A stretch of 64,000 nt of DNA from Alloboseaceae bacterium BT-24-1 (GTDB lineage Bacteria > Pseudomonadota > Alphaproteobacteria > Rhizobiales > Beijerinckiaceae): NCBI GenBank assembly GCA_025846845.1, contig JAOYTL010000012.1:62001-126000 (forward strand). The letters run 5' to 3'. Position 1 is the stretch's first letter. Each line of letters opens with the position of its first letter. Of the stretch, positions 7,694 through 16,312 are shown piece after piece. Below the pieces are notes generated by a model, which saw nothing but the letters and a program-made list of their open reading frames with translations, searched no databases and was not told the DNA's origin. A program made the position numbers and the translations under genes.

Positions 7694-8758
7694 CTACTCG
7701 CCGGCGGCGACCTGCGGAACTGCCGGTGCTGCGCTGGGCCGCGCCGTCGCGGCGACCATCTCACGCACCTTGGCCATCAGATTCTCGCGCGCCATCTCGT
7801 ATCCGAGTTCGGTCGCGCTGGCGAACCCGACGGCATCCGTGCCGCCATGGCTCTTGATCACAATGCCTTCCAGACCCAGAAAGACGCCGCCATTGACCTT
7901 GCGCGGGTCCATCTTGTCCTTCAGCGCCGCGAAGGCGCCACGGGCTAGAAGATAGCCGATTTTCGACATCAGCGAACGGCCCATCGCAGCGCGCAAGTAT
8001 TCGCCGATCTGCTTGGCCGTGCCTTCGGCGGTCTTCAGGGCGATGTTGCCGGTGAAGCCCTCGGTGACGACGACGTCGACCGTGCCCTTGCCGAGATCGT
8101 CGCCCTCGACGAAGCCGTGATAATCGAGATGCGGCAGGTTGCTCTCGCGCAGGATGCGGCCGGCCTCCTTGACCGCCTCGACGCCCTTGATCTCCTCGAC
8201 GCCGACATTGAGCAGGCCGACACTCGGCCGGTCGAGGTCGAAGACGACGCGGGCCATCGCCGCGCCCATGACGGCAAGGTCGACCAGATGCTGGGCATCG
8301 GCGCCGATGGTAGCGCCGACATCGAGCACGACGCTTTCGCCGCGCACCGTCGGCCACAGGCAGGCGATCGCCGGCCGATCGACCTGCGGCATCGACTTCA
8401 GGCAGAACCTCGACATCGCCATCAGCGCGCCGGTGTTGCCTGCCGAGACGGTGACATCGGCCTCGCCGGTCTTGGTCGCATCGATGGCGCGCCACATCGA
8501 CGACTTGTAGCGGCCATAGCGCAGGGCCTGGCTCGGCTTGTCGTCCATCTTCACCGAGACCTCGGTGTGGTGGAAGGTCGTCACCGCCTTCAGCTTCGGA
8601 TGCGCGTCGAGCAGCGGCGCGATCTCGGCCTCATTGCCGAAGATGACGAAGCGCGCATCGGGACGACGTTCGAGCGTGATGGCGGCGCCCGGAATGACCA
8701 CGGACGGGCCGTGATCACCGCCCATGGCGTCGAGCGCAATTGTAACCGGACGTGTCAT
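7694..8758 (-). CDS. plsX: Phosphate acyltransferase PlsX
   Basis: At 354 residues, the N-terminal IALDAMGGDHGP motif is diagnostic. It is followed by SVKMDDKPSQALR, the VSAGNTGALMAMS loop and a GFTGNIALKTAEG motif. PlsX converts acyl-ACP to acyl-phosphate for PlsY in phospholipid synthesis and is peripherally membrane bound. A longer frame upstream is rejected because the family starts just before the IALDAMGGD strand. The gene sits between the DUF177 gene and fabH in the usual order. It has a short Ala/Pro-rich tail beyond the family core. Confidence 0.97.
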   Translation of the reverse strand: MTRPVTIALDAMGGDHGPSVVIPGAAITLERRPDARFVIFGNEAEIAPLLDAHPKLKAVTTFHHTEVSVKMDDKPSQALRYGRYKSSMWRAIDATKTGEADVTVSAGNTGALMAMSRFCLKSMPQVDRPAIACLWPTVRGESVVLDVGATIGADAQHLVDLAVMGAAMARVVFDLDRPSVGLLNVGVEEIKGVEAVKEAGRILRESNLPHLDYHGFVEGDDLGKGTVDVVVTEGFTGNIALKTAEGTAKQIGEYLRAAMGRSLMSKIGYLLARGAFAALKDKMDPRKVNGGVFLGLEGIVIKSHGGTDAVGFASATELGYEMARENLMAKVREMVAATARPSAAPAVPQVAAGE

Positions 8759-8870
8759 GAGACGGTGGTCAATTCCAGGGGCTGTGCCCCCTGCCGGGGC
8801 GGCCGGGCGGGCGGCGGACCATAGCGGGTTGGCCGCCCGCCGCAAGCGAAAGCACTGAGGTTTTTAGGGA

Positions 8871-9422
8871 TCATTCGCCGCGTTTCAACTGCAGGAGCGC
8901 GGCGAATGGCGATTCGGCTGGCGTCTCGGGGGCCGGTTCGCTGAACGCGACGCCGGGCTTGCGCGGATAGGGATCGAGCGCCAGCGCCAGGAATTCGAGC
9001 GTGACCACACCCAGATCGATCATGCCGTCGACGATCGGCTCCGGCGGCTCCTCCTCGTTCAGCAGCACCTCGATATCGATCTCGTCATCCTCGGACGGGC
9101 GCGCCATGGCAGCAATTTCGGCCTCCGGCGCGAAGTCGAGCTTGACCGGCACGTTGAGTTCGACCGGAAAAGGATCGACGGTGACGACGCAGTTCTGGTG
9201 CAGGCCCGCCTTGATCATGCCCTCGAGCTTGACCCGCTCGCCATTGCGCGACAGCGAATAGCTCGCTTTCAGCGCCTCGGCCGATGCGATACCAAGGAAG
9301 CTCGCAATCGCTGCGAGGTCGCCCTGCTCTGCCGCAAGCTCGACGGCGACCGGGCGCAAGGTGATGGTCTCGACCCGGATCGGGTGCGAAAACGGCAATG
9401 GATCCTGGCTGGAAGCGGTCAT
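8871..9422 (-). CDS. DUF177 (YceD-like) protein
   Basis: This 183-residue protein has the DUF177 core SLSRNGERVKLEGMIKAGLHQNC at about residues 56-78. An acidic stretch (DDEIDIEVLLNEEEPPEP) follows, then DGMIDLGVVTLEFLALALDPYPRKPG. In many bacteria DUF177 genes precede rpmF-plsX and are linked to 23S rRNA or L32 accumulation. Here rpmF is absent and plsX follows after 112 bp, the usual alphaproteobacterial layout. Its ATG overlaps the stop of the CBP3-like gene (ATGA), indicating translational coupling. Confidence 0.88.
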   Translation of the reverse strand: MTASSQDPLPFSHPIRVETITLRPVAVELAAEQGDLAAIASFLGIASAEALKASYSLSRNGERVKLEGMIKAGLHQNCVVTVDPFPVELNVPVKLDFAPEAEIAAMARPSEDDEIDIEVLLNEEEPPEPIVDGMIDLGVVTLEFLALALDPYPRKPGVAFSEPAPETPAESPFAALLQLKRGE

Positions 9423-9955
9423 GTGGCGATGCTGTCTGCGAAAAGCGGGAACAAGGGATCGGCGGCGAGGATATCGTCGAGCGTGCGCGTGGCCAAGACG
9501 GCGGCGGCTGCCCTGACATGGCGCGCGAGGGCCGGCGCATCAACCCCGGCGCCGACATTGCGCAGCAGAGCCATATCGAGCGCATCAGGCGCCGCGGCAA
9601 CGAGCGCCTCCTCATAGCCACCGAGGCGGCCATAGAAGCTGCGGCCGATCTTCTTCATGCGCTTGGGTACCGCGACATCGCTGATGCCACCCTGGCGAAA
9701 GCCGAGCTCCAGATAGGCGAAGGCCGCGTCGATCAGATCCTGCGCCACATCCGCTGCCGGTGCCGGCAATTCGCGCAGGCGGCGCAGCACCAGGAAGAGA
9801 TGGAGCGTCAAGGCCTCGAACCGCCCCTCGAAATCGTCGGGGACACCGCCTTGCAGATAAAGGGAGGTATCGCGCGAGGCACCGACGATGCGCTCCAGCA
9901 ACGCATTGACCGGCGCCATGCGCGCGCGTTTCCTGCCGAACAGGCCGAAGATCAC
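9419..9955 (-). CDS. CBP3/UQCC1-family ubiquinol-cytochrome c chaperone
   Basis: The protein has about 178 residues with the CBP3-like core: LTLHLFLVLRRLRELP, DLIDAAFAYLELGFRQGGISD, then VPKRMKKIGRSFYGRL. The mitochondrial homologue chaperones cytochrome b during bc1 complex assembly, and a similar role is inferred here. The GTG at 9955 (reading VIFGLFGRKR) is preferred because GGTGAGGG lies upstream at good spacing. GTG at 9970 has an ill-placed site. It overlaps the DUF177 start by four bases. Confidence 0.85.
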   Translation of the reverse strand: MIFGLFGRKRARMAPVNALLERIVGASRDTSLYLQGGVPDDFEGRFEALTLHLFLVLRRLRELPAPAADVAQDLIDAAFAYLELGFRQGGISDVAVPKRMKKIGRSFYGRLGGYEEALVAAAPDALDMALLRNVGAGVDAPALARHVRAAAAVLATRTLDDILAADPLFPLFADSIAT

Positions 9956-10094
9956 AGCCTCTACCCTCACCTTTCCCGACTTGCTTCGCTAAAAAGCGAC
10001 TTGCCTTGCCAAAGCCATGCTCGGGCGTTACGCCAAGCGCACCCACCCTGACAAGCGCGGCAGCACCGCGCGCCTGCCTCCGGATCCTCCAAGC

Positions 10095-10589
10095 ATGACC
10101 GCTCCGACCCGCCGTACCGTCCTGATCGGCTCGCTGGCCGCCGCGTTGCCGCTGGCAGGCTGCGGCACCGCCACCAATCTCGGCTTCCGCACCCCGACCT
10201 CGGCCGGCCTCAACGAGGAGTTCACCCGCGGCTTCGTCATGGACGACGAGCTGATCGCCAAGGTGAAGCCCGGCATGGACGTGCAGACGGTGCTGACCAC
10301 GCTCGGCACACCGTCGACCACCTCGACCGTCGGCAACCGCACCTTCTATTACATCAGCCAAAGGGTGCGCCGGCGCTTCCAGTTCCAGGAGTTTGCCGTC
10401 ATCGACCAGCAGGTCCTGGTGATCTATTTCAACAAGGGCTTCAAGGTCGAGCGCATCGCCAATTACGGCCTGCAGGACGGCGTGATCTTCGACTTCATCA
10501 GCCGCACCACCGCGACCGGCGGCGAGGAGCAGAGCTTCCTGCGCAACCTGTTCCGCGGCGTCACAAAGTTCACGCCGTTCGGCACCTGA
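10095..10589 (+). CDS. bamE: BamE-like outer-membrane assembly lipoprotein (SmpA/OmlA)
   Basis: The 164-residue protein has a twin-Arg/hydrophobic signal ending in the lipobox LPLAGC (Cys at about residue 23). It then has the SmpA/OmlA pattern: GFVMDDELIAKVKPGMDVQTVLTTLGTPS, a FYYISQRVRRR strand and a VIYFNKGFKVERIANYGL strand. BamE is an outer-membrane lipoprotein of the BAM complex. The gene runs opposite to the CBP3-DUF177-plsX unit, as in related genomes. A strong hairpin terminator follows 22 bp after the stop. Confidence 0.9.
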   Translation: MTAPTRRTVLIGSLAAALPLAGCGTATNLGFRTPTSAGLNEEFTRGFVMDDELIAKVKPGMDVQTVLTTLGTPSTTSTVGNRTFYYISQRVRRRFQFQEFAVIDQQVLVIYFNKGFKVERIANYGLQDGVIFDFISRTTATGGEEQSFLRNLFRGVTKFTPFGT

Positions 10590-10611
10590 CGGACGCGCCC
10601 TCGCATGAAAC

Positions 10612-10644
10612 AAAAAGCCCCACGGTGCTGCCGCGGGGCTTTTT
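10612..10644. terminator. Bidirectional intrinsic terminator
   Basis: The arms AAAAAGCCCC (10612-10621) and GGGGCTTTTT (10635-10644) pair perfectly, with an inner CGG/CCG. T-tracts lie on both strands. It can end bamE transcripts and those of the convergent EamA gene. Confidence 0.9.
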
Positions 10645-10666
10645 CTTTGTCACCCGCCCACAGGCC

Positions 10667-11587
10667 TCAGCCGGCCTTCGGCCTGCGCTCCGGCAATGTC
10701 ATGGCAAACACCCCCACGATGACCAACGCAAGCCCGACCCAGGCGGTCGCGCTCAGCCGCTCGCCGAGGAATAGGACGCCGATGGCGACGCCGGTCGGCA
10801 CGCGCAGATAGGCGACCGAGGTCGTGCCGACTGTGCCGAGCCGGTCGATCAGCCGGAAATAGATGATGAAGGCGAGCGCGGTCGAGAACACCGACAGTGC
10901 CAGCAGCGCCTGGATCGATTCAGGGGACGGCGAGAGCGTCCAGGGCCGATCGACGAGCAGGCTGAAGGGGATCAGGATCACGGCGCCGCAGATCAGCGAG
11001 CCGGCCGCCGGCATGATCGGGTCGAGCCCCTTGAAATTGCGCCCGAACAGCGCCGCCCCGCCATAGCACGCCGCCGCCGCGACCAGAGCGAGCTGCGCCC
11101 AGAGCTCCCGGCCGAAGCCCGACAATGCCTCGACGCCGATGATCAGGCAGACGCCGAGCAGGCCGGCAACGACGCCGAAGAGCTTCCGACCCGCAGCGGC
11201 CTCGGCGCGAAAGAGCAGCATGCTCAGCAGGAAAGCGAAGATCGGCGAGCCGGCGTTGAGGATCGCGGCGAGACCGGCATCGACGCTGGTCTCGGCCCAG
11301 GCGATCAGGGTGAAAGGAACGGCGCTGTTGAGGCAGGCCTGGATCAGGAAGCGCCGCCAGATCACCGGGTCGCGCGGCAGCTTCAGTCCGCGCCAGCGGA
11401 TGATGACGAGGAGGATCGCGCCGGCGATCAGCGTCCGCGCCGCGATCAGGGTCAGCGGCGGGATCGTCTCGACGCCGAGCTTGATGAAGCTGTAGGAGGC
11501 GCCCCAGAGCACAGCCAGCAGAAGCAGCATGGCGAGATCGGCAAGGTGTCCGGATCTTGCGGTGGCGGAAGCGGCTGGGACAGTCAT
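10667..11587 (-). CDS. EamA/DMT-family transporter
   Basis: The 306-residue protein has ten predicted membrane helices in two EamA repeats. The first starts LLLAVLWGASYSFIKLGVE and the second LVAAAACYGGAALFGRN. A conserved AYLRVPTGVAIGVLFLGERLS segment lies near the end. Members export amino acids or small metabolites. The substrate is unknown. The start follows AAGGAGGACCTG. The gene sits as an extra between hppA and bamE in an otherwise conserved region. Confidence 0.85.
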   Translation of the reverse strand: MTVPAASATARSGHLADLAMLLLLAVLWGASYSFIKLGVETIPPLTLIAARTLIAGAILLVIIRWRGLKLPRDPVIWRRFLIQACLNSAVPFTLIAWAETSVDAGLAAILNAGSPIFAFLLSMLLFRAEAAAGRKLFGVVAGLLGVCLIIGVEALSGFGRELWAQLALVAAAACYGGAALFGRNFKGLDPIMPAAGSLICGAVILIPFSLLVDRPWTLSPSPESIQALLALSVFSTALAFIIYFRLIDRLGTVGTTSVAYLRVPTGVAIGVLFLGERLSATAWVGLALVIVGVFAMTLPERRPKAG

Positions 11588-11734
11588 CAGGTCCTCCTTG
11601 GATAGCCGGACCATGACAGGCGGCAGAGGCTGCGTCGTGTCGGAACGCTACGGTCCCGGCCGTAGGCTCGCAGACCGATTCAACGGCTTCGCGATCTGAT
11701 TCCGCCGCTGCGCGCAAGCGTTTGTGCGCAAATG

Positions 11735-11762
11735 AAAAACCCCGCGGATCGCTCCGCGGGGT
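11735..11762 (-). terminator. Intrinsic terminator downstream of hppA
   Basis: A perfect ten-pair stem (ACCCCGCGGA/TCCGCGGGGT) with a TCGC loop is followed on the minus strand by five T residues. It lies 28 bp past the hppA stop. Confidence 0.9.
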
Positions 11763-11789
11763 CCGTGCTTGATCAAGCTGCTCTCGCGC

Positions 11790-13946
11790 TCAGGAATGCG
11801 CCAGGATAGCGAGCAGCAGCAGAGCGATGATGTTGGTGATCTTGATCGCCGGGTTCACGGCGGGGCCCGCCGTGTCCTTGTAGGGGTCGCCGACGGTGTC
11901 GCCGGTGACCGAGGCCTTGTGCGCCTCGGAGCCCTTCATGTGGCGCACGCCGTCCTTGTCGACGAAACCGTCCTCGAAGCTCTTCTTGGCGTTGTCCCAG
12001 GCGCCGCCGCCCGAGGTCATCGAGATCGCGACGAAGATGCCGGTGACGATCACGCCCATCAACATGGCGCCGACGGCGGCGAAGGCCTGGTTCTTGCCGG
12101 CGATGGCGTTGATGACGAAGAAGGTGGCGAACGGCGCCAGCACCGGCAGCAGCGACGGCACGATCATCTCCTTGATCGCCGCCTTGGTCAGCAGGTCGAC
12201 GGCACGGGCGTAATCCGGCCGCTCCGTGCCTTCCATGATGCCGGGCTTCTCCTTGAACTGGCGGCGGACTTCCTCGACCACCGAGCCGGCGGCGCGGCCG
12301 ACCGCGGTCATACCCATGCCGGCGAAGAGGAAGGGGATGAGACCGCCGAGCAGCAGGCCGACGACGACATAGGGGTTCGACAGCGAGAAATCGACGACGA
12401 CGCCCTTGAAGTACTGGAAGGTCGTCGAGCCCGCCTTGTTGGCCTCGGCGACGAAGAAGTTGAGGTCCGAGGTATAAGCGGCGAACAGCACCAGCGCGCC
12501 GAGGCCGGCCGAGCCGATTGCGTAGCCCTTGGTGATCGCCTTGGTGGTGTTGCCGACGGCATCGAGCGCGTCGGTGGAGTGGCGGACCTCCTTGGGCAGG
12601 CCGGCCATCTCGGCGATGCCGCCGGCATTGTCCGTGACCGGGCCGAAGGCATCGAGAGCGACGACGACACCGGCCAGCGCCAGCATCGCCGTGGTGGCGA
12701 TGGCGATGCCGAACAGGCCGGCGAGGCCATAGGAGACGATGATGCCGGCGATGATCACGATGGTCGGCATCGCCGTCGATTCCAGCGAGACCGCGAGGCC
12801 CTGGATGACGTTGGTGCCGTGGCCGGTGACCGAGGCCTGGGCGATCGAGACGACCGGGCGCTTGCCGGTGCCGGTGTAGTATTCGGTGATGACGACGATC
12901 AGCAGCGTCACCGCGAGGCCGACCAGCGCGCAGCCGAACAGAGCACCCGAGGTGAAGGTCGCGCCCTGCCCCGTGGTGAACGAGGCCGCAAAGCCGCCGA
13001 ACATCAGATAGTTCACGGCGGCGATCGCGCCGACCGAGAGCACGCCGGCGGCGATGAAGCCCTTGTAGAGCGCGCCCATGATCGACTGGTTGGCGCCGAG
13101 CTTGACGAAGAAGGTGCCGATGATCGAGGTGACAACGCAGGCCGCGCCGATCGCCATCGGGTAGAGCATCATCGAGCCGAGCACGGGCTGGCCGGCGAAG
13201 AAGATCGCGGAGAGCACCATGGTCGCGACCAGCGTCACCGCATAGGTCTCGAACAGGTCGGCCGCCATGCCGGCGCAGTCGCCGACATTGTCGCCGACAT
13301 TGTCGGCGATCGTCGCCGGGTTGCGCGGGTCGTCCTCGGGAATGCCAGCCTCGACCTTGCCGACGAGGTCGGCGCCGACATCGGCGCCCTTGGTGAAGAT
13401 GCCACCGCCGAGACGGGCGAAGATCGAGATGAGCGAGGCGCCAAAGCCGAGGGCGACGAGCGAATCGATGACGACGCGGTCCGAGGGGGCGAAGCCCTTC
13501 ATGCCGGTGAGGAAGCCGTAATAGCAGGCGACACCGAGCAGAGCGAGGCCAGCGACCAGCATGCCGGTGACCGCACCCGCCTTGAAGGCGACGTCGAGGC
13601 CATCGCCGAGCGACTGCATCGCCGCTTGCGCGGTACGAACGTTGGCGCGGACCGAGACGTTCATGCCGATGAAGCCGGCGACGCCCGAGAGCACGGCGCC
13701 GATCAGGAAGCCGATGCCGACATAGGCACCGAGCAGATAGGTCAGACCGACGAAAAGAACGGCGCCGACCATGGCGATGGTGACGTATTGGCGCTTGAGA
13801 TAGGCCTGCGCGCCTTCCGCAACTGCGCCGGAAATCTCCTGCATGCGCTGGTTGCCGGCATCGCGTTTCATCACGTCGCCATAGGCCCATAGGCCGTAGA
13901 CGATCGATAACGCACTCAAGAGTATGATGATGAGCAAGGCCGACAT
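11790..13946 (-). CDS. hppA: Membrane-bound proton-translocating pyrophosphatase, K+-independent type
   Basis: The 718-residue protein has about 16 membrane helices. The pyrophosphate site is read in DVGADLVGKVE, then EDDPRNPATIADNVGDNVGD, and in the late conserved VGDPYKDTAGPAVNP. The GNTTKA motif has Lys where potassium-dependent enzymes have Ala, the established marker of K+-independent H+-PPases. It couples PPi hydrolysis to outward proton pumping. The start MSALLIII follows the family. A longer frame upstream has no membrane or family sequence. It is monocistronic with its own terminator. Confidence 0.97.
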   Translation of the reverse strand: MSALLIIILLSALSIVYGLWAYGDVMKRDAGNQRMQEISGAVAEGAQAYLKRQYVTIAMVGAVLFVGLTYLLGAYVGIGFLIGAVLSGVAGFIGMNVSVRANVRTAQAAMQSLGDGLDVAFKAGAVTGMLVAGLALLGVACYYGFLTGMKGFAPSDRVVIDSLVALGFGASLISIFARLGGGIFTKGADVGADLVGKVEAGIPEDDPRNPATIADNVGDNVGDCAGMAADLFETYAVTLVATMVLSAIFFAGQPVLGSMMLYPMAIGAACVVTSIIGTFFVKLGANQSIMGALYKGFIAAGVLSVGAIAAVNYLMFGGFAASFTTGQGATFTSGALFGCALVGLAVTLLIVVITEYYTGTGKRPVVSIAQASVTGHGTNVIQGLAVSLESTAMPTIVIIAGIIVSYGLAGLFGIAIATTAMLALAGVVVALDAFGPVTDNAGGIAEMAGLPKEVRHSTDALDAVGNTTKAITKGYAIGSAGLGALVLFAAYTSDLNFFVAEANKAGSTTFQYFKGVVVDFSLSNPYVVVGLLLGGLIPFLFAGMGMTAVGRAAGSVVEEVRRQFKEKPGIMEGTERPDYARAVDLLTKAAIKEMIVPSLLPVLAPFATFFVINAIAGKNQAFAAVGAMLMGVIVTGIFVAISMTSGGGAWDNAKKSFEDGFVDKDGVRHMKGSEAHKASVTGDTVGDPYKDTAGPAVNPAIKITNIIALLLLAILAHS

Positions 13947-14200
13947 CGAATTTCCTATCCCTGAGAATTCGTCATACGGGGCAGGACGCCCCGACGGAGC
14001 CGGTTTTCCGGTTCTTCGAACACAAGGAACGGCGCTGTCGGCCTCACGAAGAATCAGGCCTACAGCGCCGATCACCAGTGTCGGCGGGATTGTTGCCCAG
14101 TTTCCGCCAGAATCGCAAACGGGTCGGCTGACAATTTTGGGAAGATGTCAGGCCAGAGCACACCGATCTGCCGATCGGCTGCAGCCTGTTGAGAACGGCT

Positions 14201-14998
14201 CTACAGTGCCACGTCCCGATTGACGTTCTTGTAAAGCAGATAGGCCGCGTCATCGAAGCCGGTCGGGTAATATTGCTGCGGGCAGAATCCACCCATCCAG
14301 ATGAAGTCCCCGGCCCAGATCTCGTGCCATTCGGTGCCGAGGAAATAGAGGCCCTGCCCTTCCAGCATGTAGAGTCCGTGCTCCATCACATGGGTCTCGA
14401 CATCCGGGAAATAGGCGCCCGGCTTGAACCACATCAGGTTCATTTCGAAATCGAAGCGCATATCGCCGCGCGGCAGCAGGAACTGGAAGCCGCGTCCGTC
14501 CATGCCGGTATGGTTGGTGACCGGAACCTCGTCGCGATGGGACAGGATCGGGTCCGGCTGCGGCAGGCCGATCGCCTCGTAGCGCTTGCGCAGGCCGAGC
14601 ACGCGCAATTGCTCCGAGCCGGTATTGCGAAGCGAGAAGGCGGCACCTGGCGGAACATAAGCGAAGCTGCCCGGCCGCAATTCCACAGCCGCCACCTCAC
14701 CGATGGCGAAGCGGCCGGTGCCCGACAGGACGTAATAGAAGTGCTGGATGCCGTCCTCGCCGAACGGCTCCGGCGTGCCACCGTTCGGCTCGATCTCCAG
14801 CAGATACTGCGCGAAACGCGCACCGAGCACCGGCGCGGCGAGGATGCGCACGACCGTGTCGTCGAAATGCGGCAGGCGACTGACCAGTACGCCCTCTGGC
14901 GGCATGAAGGCGTAGTTTGGCCGCACCACGCCGCGATTATGGCCGATCGCTCCCGGAGCAGGCCGTCCGGGAGTCGCGGGAAGCTGGTGCGGACGCAT
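14201..14998 (-). CDS. (S)-ureidoglycine aminohydrolase, bicupin
   Basis: The 265-residue bicupin opens with HNRGVVRPNYAFMPPEG and LPHFDDTVVRILAAP, typical of UGHY/YlbA proteins. The N-terminal cupin has EPFGEDGIQHFYYVLSGTG. The C-terminal metal site is read in ETHVMEHGLYMLEG and CPQQYYP. The enzyme removes ammonia from ureidoglycine, with Mn as cofactor, in purine/allantoate breakdown. No other ureide genes are visible, but an MFS carrier lies immediately upstream in the same direction. This pair splits the thiL-hppA neighbourhood. Confidence 0.87.
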   Translation of the reverse strand: MRPHQLPATPGRPAPGAIGHNRGVVRPNYAFMPPEGVLVSRLPHFDDTVVRILAAPVLGARFAQYLLEIEPNGGTPEPFGEDGIQHFYYVLSGTGRFAIGEVAAVELRPGSFAYVPPGAAFSLRNTGSEQLRVLGLRKRYEAIGLPQPDPILSHRDEVPVTNHTGMDGRGFQFLLPRGDMRFDFEMNLMWFKPGAYFPDVETHVMEHGLYMLEGQGLYFLGTEWHEIWAGDFIWMGGFCPQQYYPTGFDDAAYLLYKNVNRDVAL

Positions 14999-15071
14999 GG
15001 AAAAAGCCTTTCGTCGAGAGCCGATGAATCGCGGTGATCTTGCCGGCTCTACCCAGGCTAGGAAAGCTGCC

Positions 15072-16277
15072 TCAAGCGGGCCGCGCCTGCGTTTGCAGGC
15101 CTTGCCAGGCGACCAGCGCCAGCGCGATCGCGACCGGCGGGAAGACCAGCCAGTTGACGCTGTCCCAGCCGCCGGCGCTGAGCAGGCCACCGGAGGAGAA
15201 GGACGCGATCGCGACCGAGCCGAAGACGAGGAAGTCGTTGGCGGCCTGGACCTTGACCCGCTCTTCCGGCCGATAGCAGTCGGTCACCAGCGCAGTCGCA
15301 CCGATGAAGCCGAAATTCCAGCCGACCCCGAGCAACACGAGCGCGATCCAGAAATGCGCGACGCTGAGCCCGTTGAGGCCGACCACGGCCGCGAGCGCAG
15401 TGAGGACAAGGCCAGCAGCCGTAAGCTTCTCCTTGCCGAAACGGGCGATCAGGCGGCCGGTGAAGAAGCTCGGCGCAAACATGGCGAGCACATGCCACTG
15501 GATGCCGAGCGCCGCGTCGCCGACGCTATGGCCGCAGCCGACCATGGCGAGCGGCGCCGCGGTCATGACGAAGCTCATCAGCCCGTAGGTGACGAGGGCT
15601 GCGATCACCGAGGCGATGAACTTCGGCTGGCGCATGATCTCGGAAAGCGGCCGGCCGCCACTCGACTTCGCCTGCGTCACAGGTGGCGCGCGCAGCGCCA
15701 GCACGACGCCGATCGCAAGCAAGGCGAGCGCGCCCTGCGCCAAAAAGCTCGCGGCGAAGGGCGCAGCCGGCGTCAGGTCACGCGTCCAGTAGACCGATTG
15801 CGGGCCGATCACCGCCGCCGCCAGCCCCCCGATCATCACCCAGGAAATGGCGCGTGGCTTGAAGCTGTCGCTCGCCGTGTCGGCGGCAGCGAAGCGGTAG
15901 CTCTGGACGTAGGAGCCGTAGAGCCCACAGAGGAAGGTGCCGAAGCAGAATAGCCAGAACAGGCGCTCGGCCACGCCAGCCGCCGCAACGGCGGCGCCGA
16001 CCGCGCCGAGCAGCGCGCCGATGACATAGCCGCTACGGCGTCCGAGGCGGCGCATCATGAACGCCGCCGGGATGACGCCGGCGGCGAGGCCAAGCTGCAT
16101 CAGGCTGACGGGGACGGTGGCGAAGGCCTGGTTCGAGACCAGCTGCGAGCCGACGATGCCGCCGAGCGAGATCACGATCGCCGGGCTCGCGCCGCCGAGC
16201 GCCTGCGCGCCGGCGAGCACCAGCGCGTTGCGCTTGGCGAGCGTGTCGCCGTCCATCACCGGAACATGCTGGTTCAT
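15072..16277 (-). CDS. MFS transporter
   Basis: The 401-residue protein has 12 predicted membrane helices. The first loop motif appears as MMRRLGRRSGYVIG, and FFTGRLIARFGKEKLTAAG is its counterpart in the second half. The substrate is unknown. Same-strand proximity to ureidoglycine aminohydrolase (73 bp) makes a purine-breakdown intermediate a reasonable guess. That is inference only. Confidence 0.85.
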   Translation of the reverse strand: MNQHVPVMDGDTLAKRNALVLAGAQALGGASPAIVISLGGIVGSQLVSNQAFATVPVSLMQLGLAAGVIPAAFMMRRLGRRSGYVIGALLGAVGAAVAAAGVAERLFWLFCFGTFLCGLYGSYVQSYRFAAADTASDSFKPRAISWVMIGGLAAAVIGPQSVYWTRDLTPAAPFAASFLAQGALALLAIGVVLALRAPPVTQAKSSGGRPLSEIMRQPKFIASVIAALVTYGLMSFVMTAAPLAMVGCGHSVGDAALGIQWHVLAMFAPSFFTGRLIARFGKEKLTAAGLVLTALAAVVGLNGLSVAHFWIALVLLGVGWNFGFIGATALVTDCYRPEERVKVQAANDFLVFGSVAIASFSSGGLLSAGGWDSVNWLVFPPVAIALALVAWQGLQTQARPA

Positions 16278-16312
16278 CGCAGCCGCCGCCCTTCGCGGCC
16301 GCGCGGCCGCTT

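Noticed and set aside
11769..13892. Very long plus-strand open frame (707 codons) opposite hppA
   Set aside because: It is exactly antisense to hppA and yields low-complexity Arg/Asp/His-rich sequence, a GC-driven shadow. A further 705-codon frame on the hppA strand is likewise only a frame shadow.
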